From Pyxidicoccus trucidator (GTDB lineage: Bacteria > Myxococcota > Myxococcia > Myxococcales > Myxococcaceae): DNA of 64,000 bases. Of the stretch, positions 32,288 through 41,112 are shown piece after piece (positions within the stretch are counted from its first letter, which is position 1; each line of letters starts with the position of its first letter). A program made the translations under genes and the position numbers. The DNA lies in assembly GCF_010894435.1 (NCBI RefSeq), contig NZ_JAAIXZ010000003.1:372001-436000 (forward strand), in the 5' to 3' direction. The notes beneath the pieces are model-generated. The model did no database searches. It was given only the letters and a program-made list of their open reading frames with translations, and was not told the origin of the DNA.

Positions 32288-33553
32288 CTACTCCGAGCGC
32301 TCCTCCACGTCCGGCATCAGCTCGTGCTCGTCCAGCCCGGCCGGGTAGAGGCCTCCTTCGAGGGGCTCTCCGAGCTCCCGCATGGCGCTTGCGTCGGCGA
32401 TGACGTGGGCCATGTCCTCGGCGGCCTCCCGGCGTCCGTACCCGGGCAGGAGTGCCTGGAGCCAGGCTCGCAGCTCGCGGCACAGCTCCTCCGCCGTGGC
32501 GTACCGCCCGGAGGGCTCCTTCTGGAGCGCGCGGCGAAGGATGTCCCTGAGTCCTTCCGGGAGCCTCGCCGTCGCGCGTTCCACGTCCACATGGCTCAGA
32601 CGCTTCATGAGGGCGAGCACCTGGCCGAGGGGAAGGTCGGGCTCCTCGTCCGCCGTCATGTCCGTCACGGCCACTTCTCTTGGCGGGTCTTCATCGAGCA
32701 GCCAGGAGCCGAGGAGGTGCCGGTTCGTCAGGGCCTCCAGCAGCACCATTCCGAGGGAGAAGATGTCCGAGCGGGCATCCACGCGGGCACCGCGCAGATA
32801 CTCGGGCGAGGCGTACATGAGGTCCCCCTTCAAGAGACGCTCTGGCGTCTCCTCCCGGCCCACCCGCTTCGAGAACGCCGCTCCGAAGTCCGTCAGCTTC
32901 ACCTGCCCCGTCCCGCGCTCCACCCGGATGTTCCGGGGGCTCACGTCGCGGTGGATGACTCCCAGGGGCCTGCCGCCGTCATCCGGGTCCGTGAGCGTGT
33001 GGGCATGGTGGAGCGCGTCCGCGACCTCGGCGGCGGCGTACACGGCGAGGGCAGGGGGCAGGGGCCTTTCCCGCATCGCCGCCACCGTGATGAGCGCATC
33101 GAGCGAGGGCCCCTCCACGTACTCCAGGATGGCGTGAGGCGCCCCGTCGATGACGCGGAAGTGGTGGACCTGGGCGATGGCGGGATGACGCAGCCGGAAG
33201 GCCAGCGTCACCTGCTCCTTCAGGCGCTCCCGCCTCCGGAAGGACGCGGGGGTCTGGAGTCGCTTGACGACGACGAGACCCGGGAGGCCATGGCGAAGCC
33301 GCCGCTCGAAGAGGAGTACCTGCTCACCGTTGTCGCGCTCCTCCAGCGGACGCACGAGCCGGAACTCCACGGGGCCCGCCGAGAAGCCCGTTCGCGTCAG
33401 CTCGCGGCCCAATTGTTCCAGCCCCCGGGCGAGCGCGCTCTTCCTGCGCACTCGGTGGGGCCACGTGGCCGTGCTGTCACCCGAACCCGAGTGCTCAGCG
33501 GAGGCCACGGACTCCGGGTCCGGTGCGGTCGGGCGGTCCTTCTCGTGCGTCAT
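32288..33553 (-). CDS. Soluble Ser/Thr protein kinase with degenerate glycine loop
   Basis: A 421-residue kinase-fold protein. The catalytic region spans about residues 60-350: VVVKRL with the presumed lysine, a helix C region, LEYVEGPSLD hinge, HRDVSPRNIRV catalytic loop, TDFGAAF metal loop, and YASPEYLRG for APE. The N-terminal glycine-rich loop is not recognisable (VRPLEERDNGEQVLLFERR), so ATP binding may be atypical. No transmembrane segment is present. The start is followed by an acidic, probably disordered leader. It lies 18 bases from the convergent XRE gene. Upstream, the lipoprotein gene at 33592 is 38 bases away on the same strand and probably co-transcribed. Confidence 0.87.
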   Translation of the reverse strand: MTHEKDRPTAPDPESVASAEHSGSGDSTATWPHRVRRKSALARGLEQLGRELTRTGFSAGPVEFRLVRPLEERDNGEQVLLFERRLRHGLPGLVVVKRLQTPASFRRRERLKEQVTLAFRLRHPAIAQVHHFRVIDGAPHAILEYVEGPSLDALITVAAMRERPLPPALAVYAAAEVADALHHAHTLTDPDDGGRPLGVIHRDVSPRNIRVERGTGQVKLTDFGAAFSKRVGREETPERLLKGDLMYASPEYLRGARVDARSDIFSLGMVLLEALTNRHLLGSWLLDEDPPREVAVTDMTADEEPDLPLGQVLALMKRLSHVDVERATARLPEGLRDILRRALQKEPSGRYATAEELCRELRAWLQALLPGYGRREAAEDMAHVIADASAMRELGEPLEGGLYPAGLDEHELMPDVEERSE

Positions 33554-33591
33554 GTCGGTTCTCCCTGGGGCGGTCGCCCGTGGTGAGCGGG

Positions 33592-34224
33592 CTACTTCGG
33601 CTCCACGGTGACGACCACGCCGTGGTGGAAGGTGCTGTTGGGAAGTGGGGGCACGCTGGTGTCCTCGCGGAAGCTGCCCTCCTGGGACGCGTAGAAGCGG
33701 CCGACGGTGTAGTCACCCGCCTTGAGCGCACCGTCCTGGACCTGAACGGGGCCCACGCACTGGACGGGAGTGCCCGAGAGCACCATGACGAGGCACCCGT
33801 CGGGCCTGAGCACCGCGAGCTTCTCGAAGCGCAGCAGCCGCTCGTTGAGGACGTGCCGGGGCACCGGCGCTCCACCCAGGGTGGCCTCCGCGAGCAGGTA
33901 GGTCGCTGCGGCCCTGTGCCCCGTGCGTTGAAGGCCGCCGTCCGTGCTGTCGAAGGACAGCAGCAGCCACAGGCGACGCGCCTCCTCGGGTGTCATCGGG
34001 TCGGCGACGGGCAGGGCCTCGGCACGGAGTCCCGCATTGAGCAGCAGCATTCCGAAGTCGTCGGTGCTCGCCAGGAGGGAGCGGGTCGCTCCGTAGAGGC
34101 CGTCCTGCTTCCCCGCGCAGCCCGTTGCCAGCACCCAGAGCAGGAGCGGGAGCCGCCACGACAGCTCCCTGCCCAGACCCTGCCGGCCCGCGAACACCGC
34201 TCTCCGCTTCATCGGGTTCATCAT
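33592..34224 (-). CDS. Lipoprotein of unknown function upstream of a Ser/Thr kinase
   Basis: A protein of about 210 residues starting MMNPMKRR. A hydrophobic stretch and lipobox (LATGC) place the acylated Cys near residue 34. The mature part is mixed helical then beta-rich (ending in FHHGVVVTVEPK), with one further Cys (VQCVGPV). No family was recognised. The start is supported by GAGG nine bases upstream of the ATG-ATG pair. Other in-frame ATGs lie on both sides. It precedes the soluble kinase gene in the same direction. A 24-bp dyad lies directly upstream of its start. Confidence 0.68.
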   Translation of the reverse strand: MMNPMKRRAVFAGRQGLGRELSWRLPLLLWVLATGCAGKQDGLYGATRSLLASTDDFGMLLLNAGLRAEALPVADPMTPEEARRLWLLLSFDSTDGGLQRTGHRAAATYLLAEATLGGAPVPRHVLNERLLRFEKLAVLRPDGCLVMVLSGTPVQCVGPVQVQDGALKAGDYTVGRFYASQEGSFREDTSVPPLPNSTFHHGVVVTVEPK

Positions 34225-34233
34225 GTGGCTTAA

Positions 34234-34257
34234 CCTCATGGGTTTATAAACCTGAGG
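34234..34257 (-). promoter_or_regulatory. 24-bp dyad with a perfect GGTTTATAAACC centre
   Basis: CCTCA, two bases, the perfect 12-bp palindrome GGTTTATAAACC, then TGAGG form a nested inverted repeat only 10 bases upstream of the lipoprotein start codon at 34224. TATAAA is in the centre, in very GC-rich surroundings. It could be an operator overlapping the promoter or a hairpin in the 5' leader. The bases 34258-34439 show no other feature. Confidence 0.5.
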
Positions 34258-34439
34258 GGCTATCACGGAACGCGCATCGGGGTGAAGCCCGGCTCCCGCC
34301 GCCAACAACCAGGGGTAGTTGGGGTGAAGTGTCGGGCGGTGTGGGCTCACATTGCGCTCGGGGTGGACGGGCCCGCGAAGTCCTGAGGGCCGTGCAACAG
34401 CGCTGGCGTCCCGTCCGCCCGTCCGCGCAGCATGGGCCC

Positions 34440-35081
34440 ATGGAGGAACACTTCCTGCTGCTCCCCGAGACGCTCCCTTCCGCGGCCGTGGCCGGGCTGC
34501 AGGCCCCTGCCCTCGCGGACTTGCGGCGCGAGCTGGAGCGTGCGGGAAGGCTCTCCGTCTACGAGGCGCGCGGCGTGCGAGTGGCCGAGGAGCGGCGGAA
34601 GGCTGGAGGGCGCGTGCTGTGGGCCTTCCCCAGCCTCGCGGACGCGCTGGTGTGCTGTCAGGACGGACCCGCGGACCCGCGCTTCCTCACCGAGGGCACG
34701 CCACCCATGCACGTGGCGCGCGTGGTGGGCGAGCGGCTCCTGGCGGACACGCGCTTCATCCGCGCCGCGCCGGGCTCCATCGCCACGGAGGTGCCCCGCC
34801 TCCTCCCCGTGCGGCAGCAGGCCTGGCTCCGGCACGCCGCCTACGCCCACGAGCAGTGGCTCCTCGCGCTCACCGGAGAGGAGCTCGAGCGAGCCCCGCG
34901 CCTCGCGCCCCAGCAGGCCCTGGAGTCCGTGCTCGACGTCACCCTCCGCGCGACGAAGGACCGCACGGAGCGTGAGCGCCTCAAGCGCCTCCCGAGGACG
35001 CTGAGCGCCTGGCGTCCCGACGCGCTCCAGTCCTTCTCCCCTCTGAGGGAGCACGCTGTCACGGGTTTCGCGGTAGGCTGA
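34440..35081 (+). CDS. Hypothetical cytoplasmic protein
   Basis: A protein of about 213 residues without signal peptide or membrane segments and of no recognised family. It is mostly helical. It begins MEEHFLLLPETLPSAAV and contains a central segment GTPPMHVARVVGERLLADTRF followed by a basic helical tail (ATKDRTERERLKRLPRTL). The ribosome-binding site is weak, so the start could be a few codons off. It is divergent from the kinase-linked lipoprotein and ends 115 bases before the TetR gene that begins the lipid operon. Confidence 0.6.
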   Translation: MEEHFLLLPETLPSAAVAGLQAPALADLRRELERAGRLSVYEARGVRVAEERRKAGGRVLWAFPSLADALVCCQDGPADPRFLTEGTPPMHVARVVGERLLADTRFIRAAPGSIATEVPRLLPVRQQAWLRHAAYAHEQWLLALTGEELERAPRLAPQQALESVLDVTLRATKDRTERERLKRLPRTLSAWRPDALQSFSPLREHAVTGFAVG

Positions 35082-35156
35082 CCCACACGGCGCGAGGCCA
35101 GTGCTGACGCTCCGCGTCGCGCCTCAACCATGACGCGCGGAGCCATGGCCCGCGCT

Positions 35157-35186
35157 TTGACAAGCCCATCAACCGGGTGCTACCGC
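35157..35186 (+). promoter_or_regulatory. Possible sigma-70 promoter of the TetR-KASIII operon
   Basis: A consensus -35 TTGACA at 35157-35162 is followed 18 bases later by TACCGC at 35181-35186. AGGTG at 35188-35192 sits just before the TetR ATG at 35197 and is a likely ribosome-binding site. Transcription from this -10 would give an extremely short leader, so the pairing is tentative. Confidence 0.35.
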
Positions 35187-35196
35187 TAGGTGAAAC

Positions 35197-35910
35197 ATGA
35201 ATCGCCCTTCAACTTCTCCAGATCGCGCCGGGCCGGTGACGCCCAGGGGGCAACGGACGCGCGCGAAGCTGCTGAAGGCCGCTGAGTCGGTCTTCGGGGA
35301 GAAGGGCTATGAGCGCGCCTCCATCGCCGACATCACCCGCAAGGGCGGCGTCGCGCTGGGCACCTTCTACGTCTACTTCCCCGACAAGCAGTCCATCTTC
35401 GTGGAAGTGGTGGACGAGCTCGGCACGCGCCTGCGCCGCCTCATCGGCGAGTCCACCTCCGCCTGCACCACCCGCGTCGAGGTGGAGCGCGAGGGCCTGC
35501 GCACCTTCTTCCAGTTCGTGCGCCAGCACCCCAACCTCTACCGCGTCGTGCGCCAGGCCGAGTTCGTCGACGCCGCCTGCTACCGCCGCTACTACGACCG
35601 CTTCGCCAAGGGCTATGTCAGCGGCCTGTCCCGCGCCATGGACGAGGGCGAGGTGCGCCGCATGGACCCGGAGGCGCTCGCCTACTGCCTCATGGGCATC
35701 GGCGACTTCCTCGGCATGCGCTGGGTGCTCTGGGAAGAGGACCCGGGCCTGGAGCGCGTGCTCGATACGGCGATGAGCCTCATCCAGCACGGCATCGACA
35801 CCCGTGCTCCCGCAGCTCGCAACACCCTCAAGGCCTCGGCCGTCACCAAGAAACCGAAGAAGAACATCCTGCGCCCCGCGCGACGTCCCGCGCGCGGCGC
35901 CCGGAGCTGA
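35197..35910 (+). CDS. TetR/AcrR-family transcriptional regulator
   Basis: A 237-residue regulator. The N-terminal TetR DNA-binding domain spans residues 18-65 (TRAKLLKAAESVFGEKGY, then IADITRKGGVALGTFYVYFPDK). A helical ligand domain follows (75-210, with FFQFVRQHPNLYRVVRQAEF), and the C-terminus is Arg/Lys-rich. The ligand domain resembles the FadR/RutR-like regulators of acyl-lipid genes. It is the first gene of a co-directional set, 11 bases before the KASIII-like gene, and probably represses that set and senses an acyl compound. The regulatory role is inferred from position. Confidence 0.88.
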   Translation: MNRPSTSPDRAGPVTPRGQRTRAKLLKAAESVFGEKGYERASIADITRKGGVALGTFYVYFPDKQSIFVEVVDELGTRLRRLIGESTSACTTRVEVEREGLRTFFQFVRQHPNLYRVVRQAEFVDAACYRRYYDRFAKGYVSGLSRAMDEGEVRRMDPEALAYCLMGIGDFLGMRWVLWEEDPGLERVLDTAMSLIQHGIDTRAPAARNTLKASAVTKKPKKNILRPARRPARGARS

Positions 35911-35921
35911 AGACACACGCC

Positions 35922-36917
35922 ATGCGATACGCGCAGATTCTGTCCACAGGCCGCTACGTCCCCGAGAAGGTCCTCACCAACGCCGACATCGAGAACATCC
36001 TCGGCGAGAAGGTGGACGAGTGGCTCCAGCAGAACGTGGGCATCAAGCAGCGCCACGTCATGGCGGATGACCAGGCCACCAGCGACCTCTGCGTCGCCGC
36101 CGCCCGCCAGGCCCTGGAGCGCTCCGGCACGAAGCCCGAGGAGCTGGACCTCATCATCATCGCCACCGACACGCCGGACTACCTCAGCCCGGCCACCGCG
36201 TCCGTGGTGCAGGCCAAGCTGAACGCGCCCAACGCCGGCACGTATGACCTCAACTGCGCGTGCGCCGGGTGGGTGACGGCGCTGGACGTGGCCTCGAAGA
36301 CGATTGCCGCGGATGACAGCTACCGCCGCATCCTCGTCGTCGGCGCGTACGGCATGACGCGCTACGTGAATTGGAAGGACAAGAAGACCTGCACCCTGTT
36401 CGCGGATGGCGCGGGCGCGGTGGTGCTGGGCGCGGGCGAGAAGCCCGGCTTCATGGGCGCGAAGCTGCTGGCCAACGGCGAGTACCACGACGCTCTCGGC
36501 ATCTACACCGGCGGGACGAACCGCCCGGCCACCGCCGAGTCCCTGCAGCTCACCAACGGCAAGCCCTCGGTGCAGTTCGTCCGCAAGTTCCCCTCCACCT
36601 TCAACACCGAGCGCTGGCCCATCCTCCTGGACCAGCTCCTCAAGCGGCAGAATCAGACGCTGGACGACGTGAAGCTCTTCGTCTTCACCCAGCTCAACCT
36701 GCGGACGATTGAGGCCACCATGAAGGTCCTCAACCAGCCCATGGAGAAGGCCCACTACACCATGGACAAGTGGGGCTACACCGGCTCGGCCTGCATCCCC
36801 ATGACGCTCGACGACGCGGTGGTGCAGGGCAAGGTGCGGCGCGGCGACCTGGTGGCCTTCTGTGCCAGCGGCGGCGGCCTCGCCATGGCCTCCGCCCTCT
36901 ACCGCTGGACGGCCTGA
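35922..36917 (+). CDS. KASIII-like (FabH-fold) protein lacking the catalytic His and Asn
   Basis: A 331-residue thiolase-fold protein of the 3-oxoacyl-ACP synthase III group. The nucleophile is kept at Cys114 (NCACAGW). The two other members of the FabH triad are not. FabH His in PHQANLR aligns with Thr256 (FTQLNLR), and FabH Asn in GNTSAASIP aligns with Tyr286 (GYTGSACIP). Decarboxylative condensation needs His and Asn, so this protein more likely forms an acyl-Cys and transfers the acyl group, or needs a different partner residue. It lies between a TetR regulator and an acyl-CoA ligase, 26 bases upstream of the ligase start. The ligase would supply an activated acyl chain. Confidence 0.85.
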   Translation: MRYAQILSTGRYVPEKVLTNADIENILGEKVDEWLQQNVGIKQRHVMADDQATSDLCVAAARQALERSGTKPEELDLIIIATDTPDYLSPATASVVQAKLNAPNAGTYDLNCACAGWVTALDVASKTIAADDSYRRILVVGAYGMTRYVNWKDKKTCTLFADGAGAVVLGAGEKPGFMGAKLLANGEYHDALGIYTGGTNRPATAESLQLTNGKPSVQFVRKFPSTFNTERWPILLDQLLKRQNQTLDDVKLFVFTQLNLRTIEATMKVLNQPMEKAHYTMDKWGYTGSACIPMTLDDAVVQGKVRRGDLVAFCASGGGLAMASALYRWTA

Positions 36918-36943
36918 GCCACATGGCAGGCGAGGGGACGCGC

Positions 36944-38503
36944 ATGTTCATCGGAGACTGGATGGGCCGGGGCGCCCAGTACTGGCCCGAGCACGTGGCG
37001 GTGGTGGACACCGCGAAGGGTGCGGCCGGCCGCTTCACCTACCGCGCCCTCAACGCCCGCGCCGAGGCGCTCGGCGGCTGGCTGCGCGACGTGGCCGGCG
37101 TGAAGCGCGGTGACCGCGTGGCGCTCGTGGCCCACAACGGCGTGGAGTACCTCGACGCGCTGTTCGCCTGCGGGAAGCTCGGCGCCATCTTCGTCCCCTA
37201 CAACTGGCGCCTGCACGCCTCCGAGCTGACGGACCTGGTCCGCGCCATCCGCCCCAGCGTGCTCCTCTTCGGCGACGACTTCCGCGACGCCGTCGCCCAG
37301 GTGCGTGAGCGGGTCGGCGACTCCCTGCTCCTCGTGGCCCTGGAGTCCCAGGGGCTGCCCGGCGCGGTGGCGTACGCGACGGCGCTGGCGCACGTCCCCG
37401 CCGCGCCGGTGACGAACGACGCGGTGGCGGAGGAGGACATCCTCTGCCTGCTCTTCACCGGCGGCACCACCGGCCGCTCCAAGGGCGCGCGCATCAGCTA
37501 CCGCATGGTGGCGTGGAACACGCTCAACACGCTGGTGCACGAGGTGCTCCCGGGCGACGTCACGGTGACGCACACGCCCATGTTCCACACGGGCGGGCTG
37601 CTCGTGTACACGGTGCCGTTGCTCACCGTGGGTGGCACCGTCGTCCTCATGCGGCGGTGGGACGCGGAGGAGTTGCTGGACGTCGTCTCCCGCGAGAAGG
37701 TGACGCTCTTCTTCGCGGTGCCCACGCAGTACCAGCAGCTCCAGGAGTCGCCGCGCTTCAAGTCCACGGACTTCTCCTCCGTGCGCTTCATGACGAGCGG
37801 CGGCGCGGCCCTGCCGGTGACGCTCATCCAGGCGTGGCAGGCGGTGCACCCGGTGCCCTTCAAGCAGGGCTTCGGCATGACGGAGTTCGGCCCCGGCCTC
37901 TTCAGCATGGGCCCGGAGTTCGCCGTGTCGAAGGCGGGCTCCATCGGTCGGCCCAACTACTTCATCGCCGCGAAGCTGGTGGACGACGACGGCCGCGAGG
38001 TGCCCGCGGGTGAGGTGGGCGAGCTCATCCTCAAGGGCCCGTCCATGTGCTCCGGCTACTTCGAGGACGAGGCCGCCACGCGCGAGGCCATCGACGCGGA
38101 CGGCTGGCTCCACACGGGCGACCTGGCGCGCAGGGACGCGGACGGCTTCTACTTCATCGCCGGCCGCAAGAAGGACATGTTCATCTCCGGCGGGGAGAAC
38201 GTCTACCCGCTGGAGCTGGAGTCCGCCCTCTACGAGCACCCCGCCGTGCACCAGTGCGCGGTGATTGGCGTGCCCGACGCGAAGTGGGGCGAGGTCGGCC
38301 GGGCCTTCGTGGTGCTGAAGCCGGGGGAGCAGGCCTCCTCCGACGCGCTGTTGGAGCACCTGCGCGGCCGGGTGGCCCGCTTCAAGGTGCCCAAGCGGGT
38401 GGAATTGGTGGAGCGCCTGCCGATTTCCGCGGCGGGGAAGATTCTCAAGCGCGAGCTGCGCGAGGCGGCCATCGCCGTGGACTCCGGAACCGCGCCGGGC
38501 TGA
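36944..38503 (+). CDS. AMP-forming acyl-CoA synthetase/ligase
   Basis: A 519-residue ANL-superfamily ligase. It has the phosphate loop LFTGGTTGRSKGA, the aromatic/acyl segment GFGMTEFGPG, the HTGDLARRDADGFYF and GRKKDMFISGGENVYP hinge motifs, and the catalytic Lys near the end (SAAGKILKRELRE). It activates a carboxylic acid to acyl-AMP and then to acyl-CoA, most probably a medium or long chain acid. The MFIGDWMG start is preferred over an ATG seven codons upstream. It has a GCGAGGGG ribosome-binding site and aligns with the start of the paralogue at 46212. It is the third gene of the TetR-KASIII set. Confidence 0.92.
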   Translation: MFIGDWMGRGAQYWPEHVAVVDTAKGAAGRFTYRALNARAEALGGWLRDVAGVKRGDRVALVAHNGVEYLDALFACGKLGAIFVPYNWRLHASELTDLVRAIRPSVLLFGDDFRDAVAQVRERVGDSLLLVALESQGLPGAVAYATALAHVPAAPVTNDAVAEEDILCLLFTGGTTGRSKGARISYRMVAWNTLNTLVHEVLPGDVTVTHTPMFHTGGLLVYTVPLLTVGGTVVLMRRWDAEELLDVVSREKVTLFFAVPTQYQQLQESPRFKSTDFSSVRFMTSGGAALPVTLIQAWQAVHPVPFKQGFGMTEFGPGLFSMGPEFAVSKAGSIGRPNYFIAAKLVDDDGREVPAGEVGELILKGPSMCSGYFEDEAATREAIDADGWLHTGDLARRDADGFYFIAGRKKDMFISGGENVYPLELESALYEHPAVHQCAVIGVPDAKWGEVGRAFVVLKPGEQASSDALLEHLRGRVARFKVPKRVELVERLPISAAGKILKRELREAAIAVDSGTAPG

Positions 38504-38603
38504 GCGCGCCTTCCTGGAACGGGAGAGCGCCCGCGCGGGCACCCTCCTTCATCACCTGTCACGTCATCCCGGCGAGCCCCGCCGGAGGAAGAGGAGCAAC
38601 CCC

Positions 38604-39224
38604 ATGAAGAAGCAACTTCTGTCGGCGGTGGTGCTGTGCACGGTAGGCCTGGTGGGCTGTGGTGACGACACGGACCCCATCAACACCACGCCCAACCTGG
38701 GCACCCAGTCGGGCATCCTGACCTACCTGGAGGGCAAGTCGGTGGTCATGGAGGGGGAGAGCATCCCCAGCCACCCGAATGGCATCAACGAGGGCACCAA
38801 CTTCGGCGCCAGCTCCCAGTGCTACCAGAAGGTCACCATGTCGGTGATGGGTGGCAACTTCAAGGTCGACAGCATCCCCGGCACCATCGAGGGCGCGCCG
38901 AACACGGGCCAGACGGGGACGTGCAACCCCAACCTCCCGAAGAACGCCCTGAGCTTCACCTCCAACAACGTGCTCATGGAGAACATCGCGCCGGAGGGCG
39001 CCTGCTTCGACGTCGTCTTCACCTACCCGAGCTTCAAGCAGGTGGGCCGCGGCAGCTTCTCCTCCGACCGCAAGACGCTGAACCTGGAGCTGTTCTTCGA
39101 GAACGCGGCGACGGGCGCCAACTGCGAGGCCGGCCCGGTGGGCTCCAAGACGGTCAACCTCGTCGTCCAGGGCCAGAGCGTGCCGTTCACCGGCGACGCG
39201 GTGCAGAAGTACACCCTCCCGTAA
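38604..39224 (+). CDS. Lipoprotein of unknown function in the lipid/envelope operon
   Basis: A 206-residue lipoprotein. The signal MKKQLLSAVVLCTVGLVGC places the acylated Cys at 19, followed by an acidic GDDTDP region that favours outer-membrane sorting. The mature part is beta-rich with four cysteines spread in pairs (SSQCYQK, GTCNPN, GACFDV, ANCEAG), which probably form two disulfides. No family was recognised. A strong GGAGGAAGAGGAG ribosome-binding site precedes the start. It follows the ligase gene by 100 bases that contain a GCCCGCGCGGGC palindrome, and it is the first envelope component of the set. Confidence 0.8.
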   Translation: MKKQLLSAVVLCTVGLVGCGDDTDPINTTPNLGTQSGILTYLEGKSVVMEGESIPSHPNGINEGTNFGASSQCYQKVTMSVMGGNFKVDSIPGTIEGAPNTGQTGTCNPNLPKNALSFTSNNVLMENIAPEGACFDVVFTYPSFKQVGRGSFSSDRKTLNLELFFENAATGANCEAGPVGSKTVNLVVQGQSVPFTGDAVQKYTLP

Positions 39225-39247
39225 CCGGAGGTCCCGCCGTTCCGGGA

Positions 39248-39265
39248 GGAGGGCGCGCTCCCTCC
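39248..39265 (+). terminator. GC hairpin between lipoprotein and barrel genes
   Basis: GGAGGG (39248-39253) pairs with CCCTCC (39260-39265) around a 6-base loop, shortly after the lipoprotein stop. A second small hairpin (GCCCCT, loop, AGGGGC at 39421-39437) sits just upstream of the barrel gene. Either may attenuate transcription inside the operon. The rest of the 224-base gap shows nothing else. Confidence 0.35.
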
Positions 39266-39448
39266 CTCCTTCCGGAAGGCGAACGGGTGGCAAGGCCCCG
39301 CCTCCCGTGGAGGAAATGGCGGCAGTGAGGGCCCGTCCCCCTCCTTCAGGAGGCGCGGAGGGCCCGCGGCACATGGCAACGCGAACGTGACATCTGGAGC
39401 CCGGCCTGTGCGTCGGGAGCGCCCCTCTCGAAAGGGGCCGAGGTGCGT

Positions 39449-41110
39449 ATGGCAGGGTGGTGGCTGGCTGAGACACGCAGGACGGCGCGGCGGGCCGCGG
39501 GGCTGCTCGCCCTGGCGCTCGTGGGCGCCTCGCTCCCCGCGGCGGCGCAGAGTACGCCCGTCCCGGGCCTCTATTACGGCGAGTGGTACGACGAGGCCAA
39601 CCGGGACGAGGACGCGAAGCCTCGTGAGTTCATCCTCATCAACTACTTCTTCACCCGCTTGTCGCTGACGAACGAGGTGGGAGACCCGGCCGGCCTTCGC
39701 GGCGTGGCGCTGGGGCCCATTGGCATGCTCGCCGGCAGCGCCGTGCGCGTGGAGCCGGGGCGCGCGGCGTACTTCGTCGAGCAGCGCTGGATTCCCGTCC
39801 TCGAGTACAGCCCCCACTTCGTCGACGGGCTGGCGTCGTTCCGCGCTCAGTTCGAGGTGGACTTCTTGTGGGGCCGCTCGGCCAACGCCGTCCAGCAGAA
39901 CGAGGGCGGCGGCTTCAACGCGGACCAGGTCAACATCCAGACGAAGAACGTCAACGTCGCGCTCTACCCCACGCGCAAGCCGAGCCAGCTCACGCTGCTC
40001 ATCGGCACCCAGCCCGTCTACGACTCCATCTACGACCCCACCCGCACGCCGCTGGCCGACATCACCCGCACCGGCTACAAGCTGGCCTACCTGGGCAGCG
40101 ACGCGACGGGCCTGTCCGTCTTCAGCAGCTACAAGGGCCTGGCGAAGCTGAGCCTGCTGCCGCTGGGCACCGCCCAGGCCGACAAGGCCACCCGGGACGA
40201 CCCGCGCCTCAAATACATCTGGCTCATCACCGGCGACTACGCGTACCCCGTGCGGCCCAACACCAACGTGGGTGTGTCGCTCTGGTACCTCAACGACGCC
40301 ACCAAGGGTGACGCCTACGCCTTCGACGGCCTCGTGAAGAGCGGCCCGTCGTCCACGGGCCTCAACAGCTTCACGGGCACGGCGCGCTTCGAAATCGACC
40401 GGCCCACGGGCAGCGTCTTCTGGGTGGGCGCCAACTTCAACCACAACATCGACTTCCGCATGGGCCGGCTCGGCGCGTCCGGCTTCGTCATGTACAACGG
40501 CGGCAAGTACACCAGTGACGACCCGGAGCGCTCCGCGCTGGACGAGCTGAACATCTCCGGCCTCGCCGCCAACCTGGAGCTCATGTACCAGTGGGGCCGC
40601 GGTCCCGCGGACGTCGTCACGCTGGAGGGCATTTACTCCACCGGCGACGACAACCTGGCCGACGAGGACTACAGCGGCGCCTTCACCCTCAACCAGTACG
40701 GCCTGCCGGGCGCGGTGTGGTTCAACCACAAGATGCTCATCCTGTTCCCGTTCACCAGCACCGTGAACAACTACACGGGCGCGGTGACGGACATCTCCAA
40801 CCAGGGCTATGGCCTGCGCGCCGGCATCGCCTCCGCGGCGTGGGACGTCGTCCCCAACAAGCTGAACCTCAAGCTGGCCGTGGGCACGGCCAACTCCGGG
40901 GCCACGCCGGCCCGGTGGAACCCGGACGTGCGGCGCGGCCGGTACATCGGCACCGAGGTGAACGCGGAGCTGCGCTACCACATCCGCTACCTCATGACGG
41001 CGGGGCTGCACGCCGGCTACATGTTCCGCGGCAGCTTCTACGACGGCTCGACCACCGTCCGCTCCAACCCCTGGGCGGCCTTCACCACCTTCACCTGGTA
41101 CGCGTTCTGA
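39449..41110 (+). CDS. Outer-membrane beta-barrel protein of unknown substrate
   Basis: A protein of about 553 residues. It has a signal peptide (Arg-rich start, hydrophobic LLALALVGASLPAAA, cleavage near AAA-QS), then alternating amphipathic strands with many Tyr/Trp/Phe girdle residues and turns, ending in WYAF, a typical C-terminal aromatic BAM signal. Length and strand count suggest a barrel of about 16-18 strands. I could not match it to FadL, OprD or alginate-export families with confidence. The start at ATG 39449 is favoured by GAGG five bases upstream, and a GTG two codons earlier is possible. It is followed after 2 bases by the lipoprotein hydrolase gene, so the two are co-expressed. 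Confidence 0.8.
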   Translation: MAGWWLAETRRTARRAAGLLALALVGASLPAAAQSTPVPGLYYGEWYDEANRDEDAKPREFILINYFFTRLSLTNEVGDPAGLRGVALGPIGMLAGSAVRVEPGRAAYFVEQRWIPVLEYSPHFVDGLASFRAQFEVDFLWGRSANAVQQNEGGGFNADQVNIQTKNVNVALYPTRKPSQLTLLIGTQPVYDSIYDPTRTPLADITRTGYKLAYLGSDATGLSVFSSYKGLAKLSLLPLGTAQADKATRDDPRLKYIWLITGDYAYPVRPNTNVGVSLWYLNDATKGDAYAFDGLVKSGPSSTGLNSFTGTARFEIDRPTGSVFWVGANFNHNIDFRMGRLGASGFVMYNGGKYTSDDPERSALDELNISGLAANLELMYQWGRGPADVVTLEGIYSTGDDNLADEDYSGAFTLNQYGLPGAVWFNHKMLILFPFTSTVNNYTGAVTDISNQGYGLRAGIASAAWDVVPNKLNLKLAVGTANSGATPARWNPDVRRGRYIGTEVNAELRYHIRYLMTAGLHAGYMFRGSFYDGSTTVRSNPWAAFTTFTWYAF

Positions 41111-41112
41111 CC

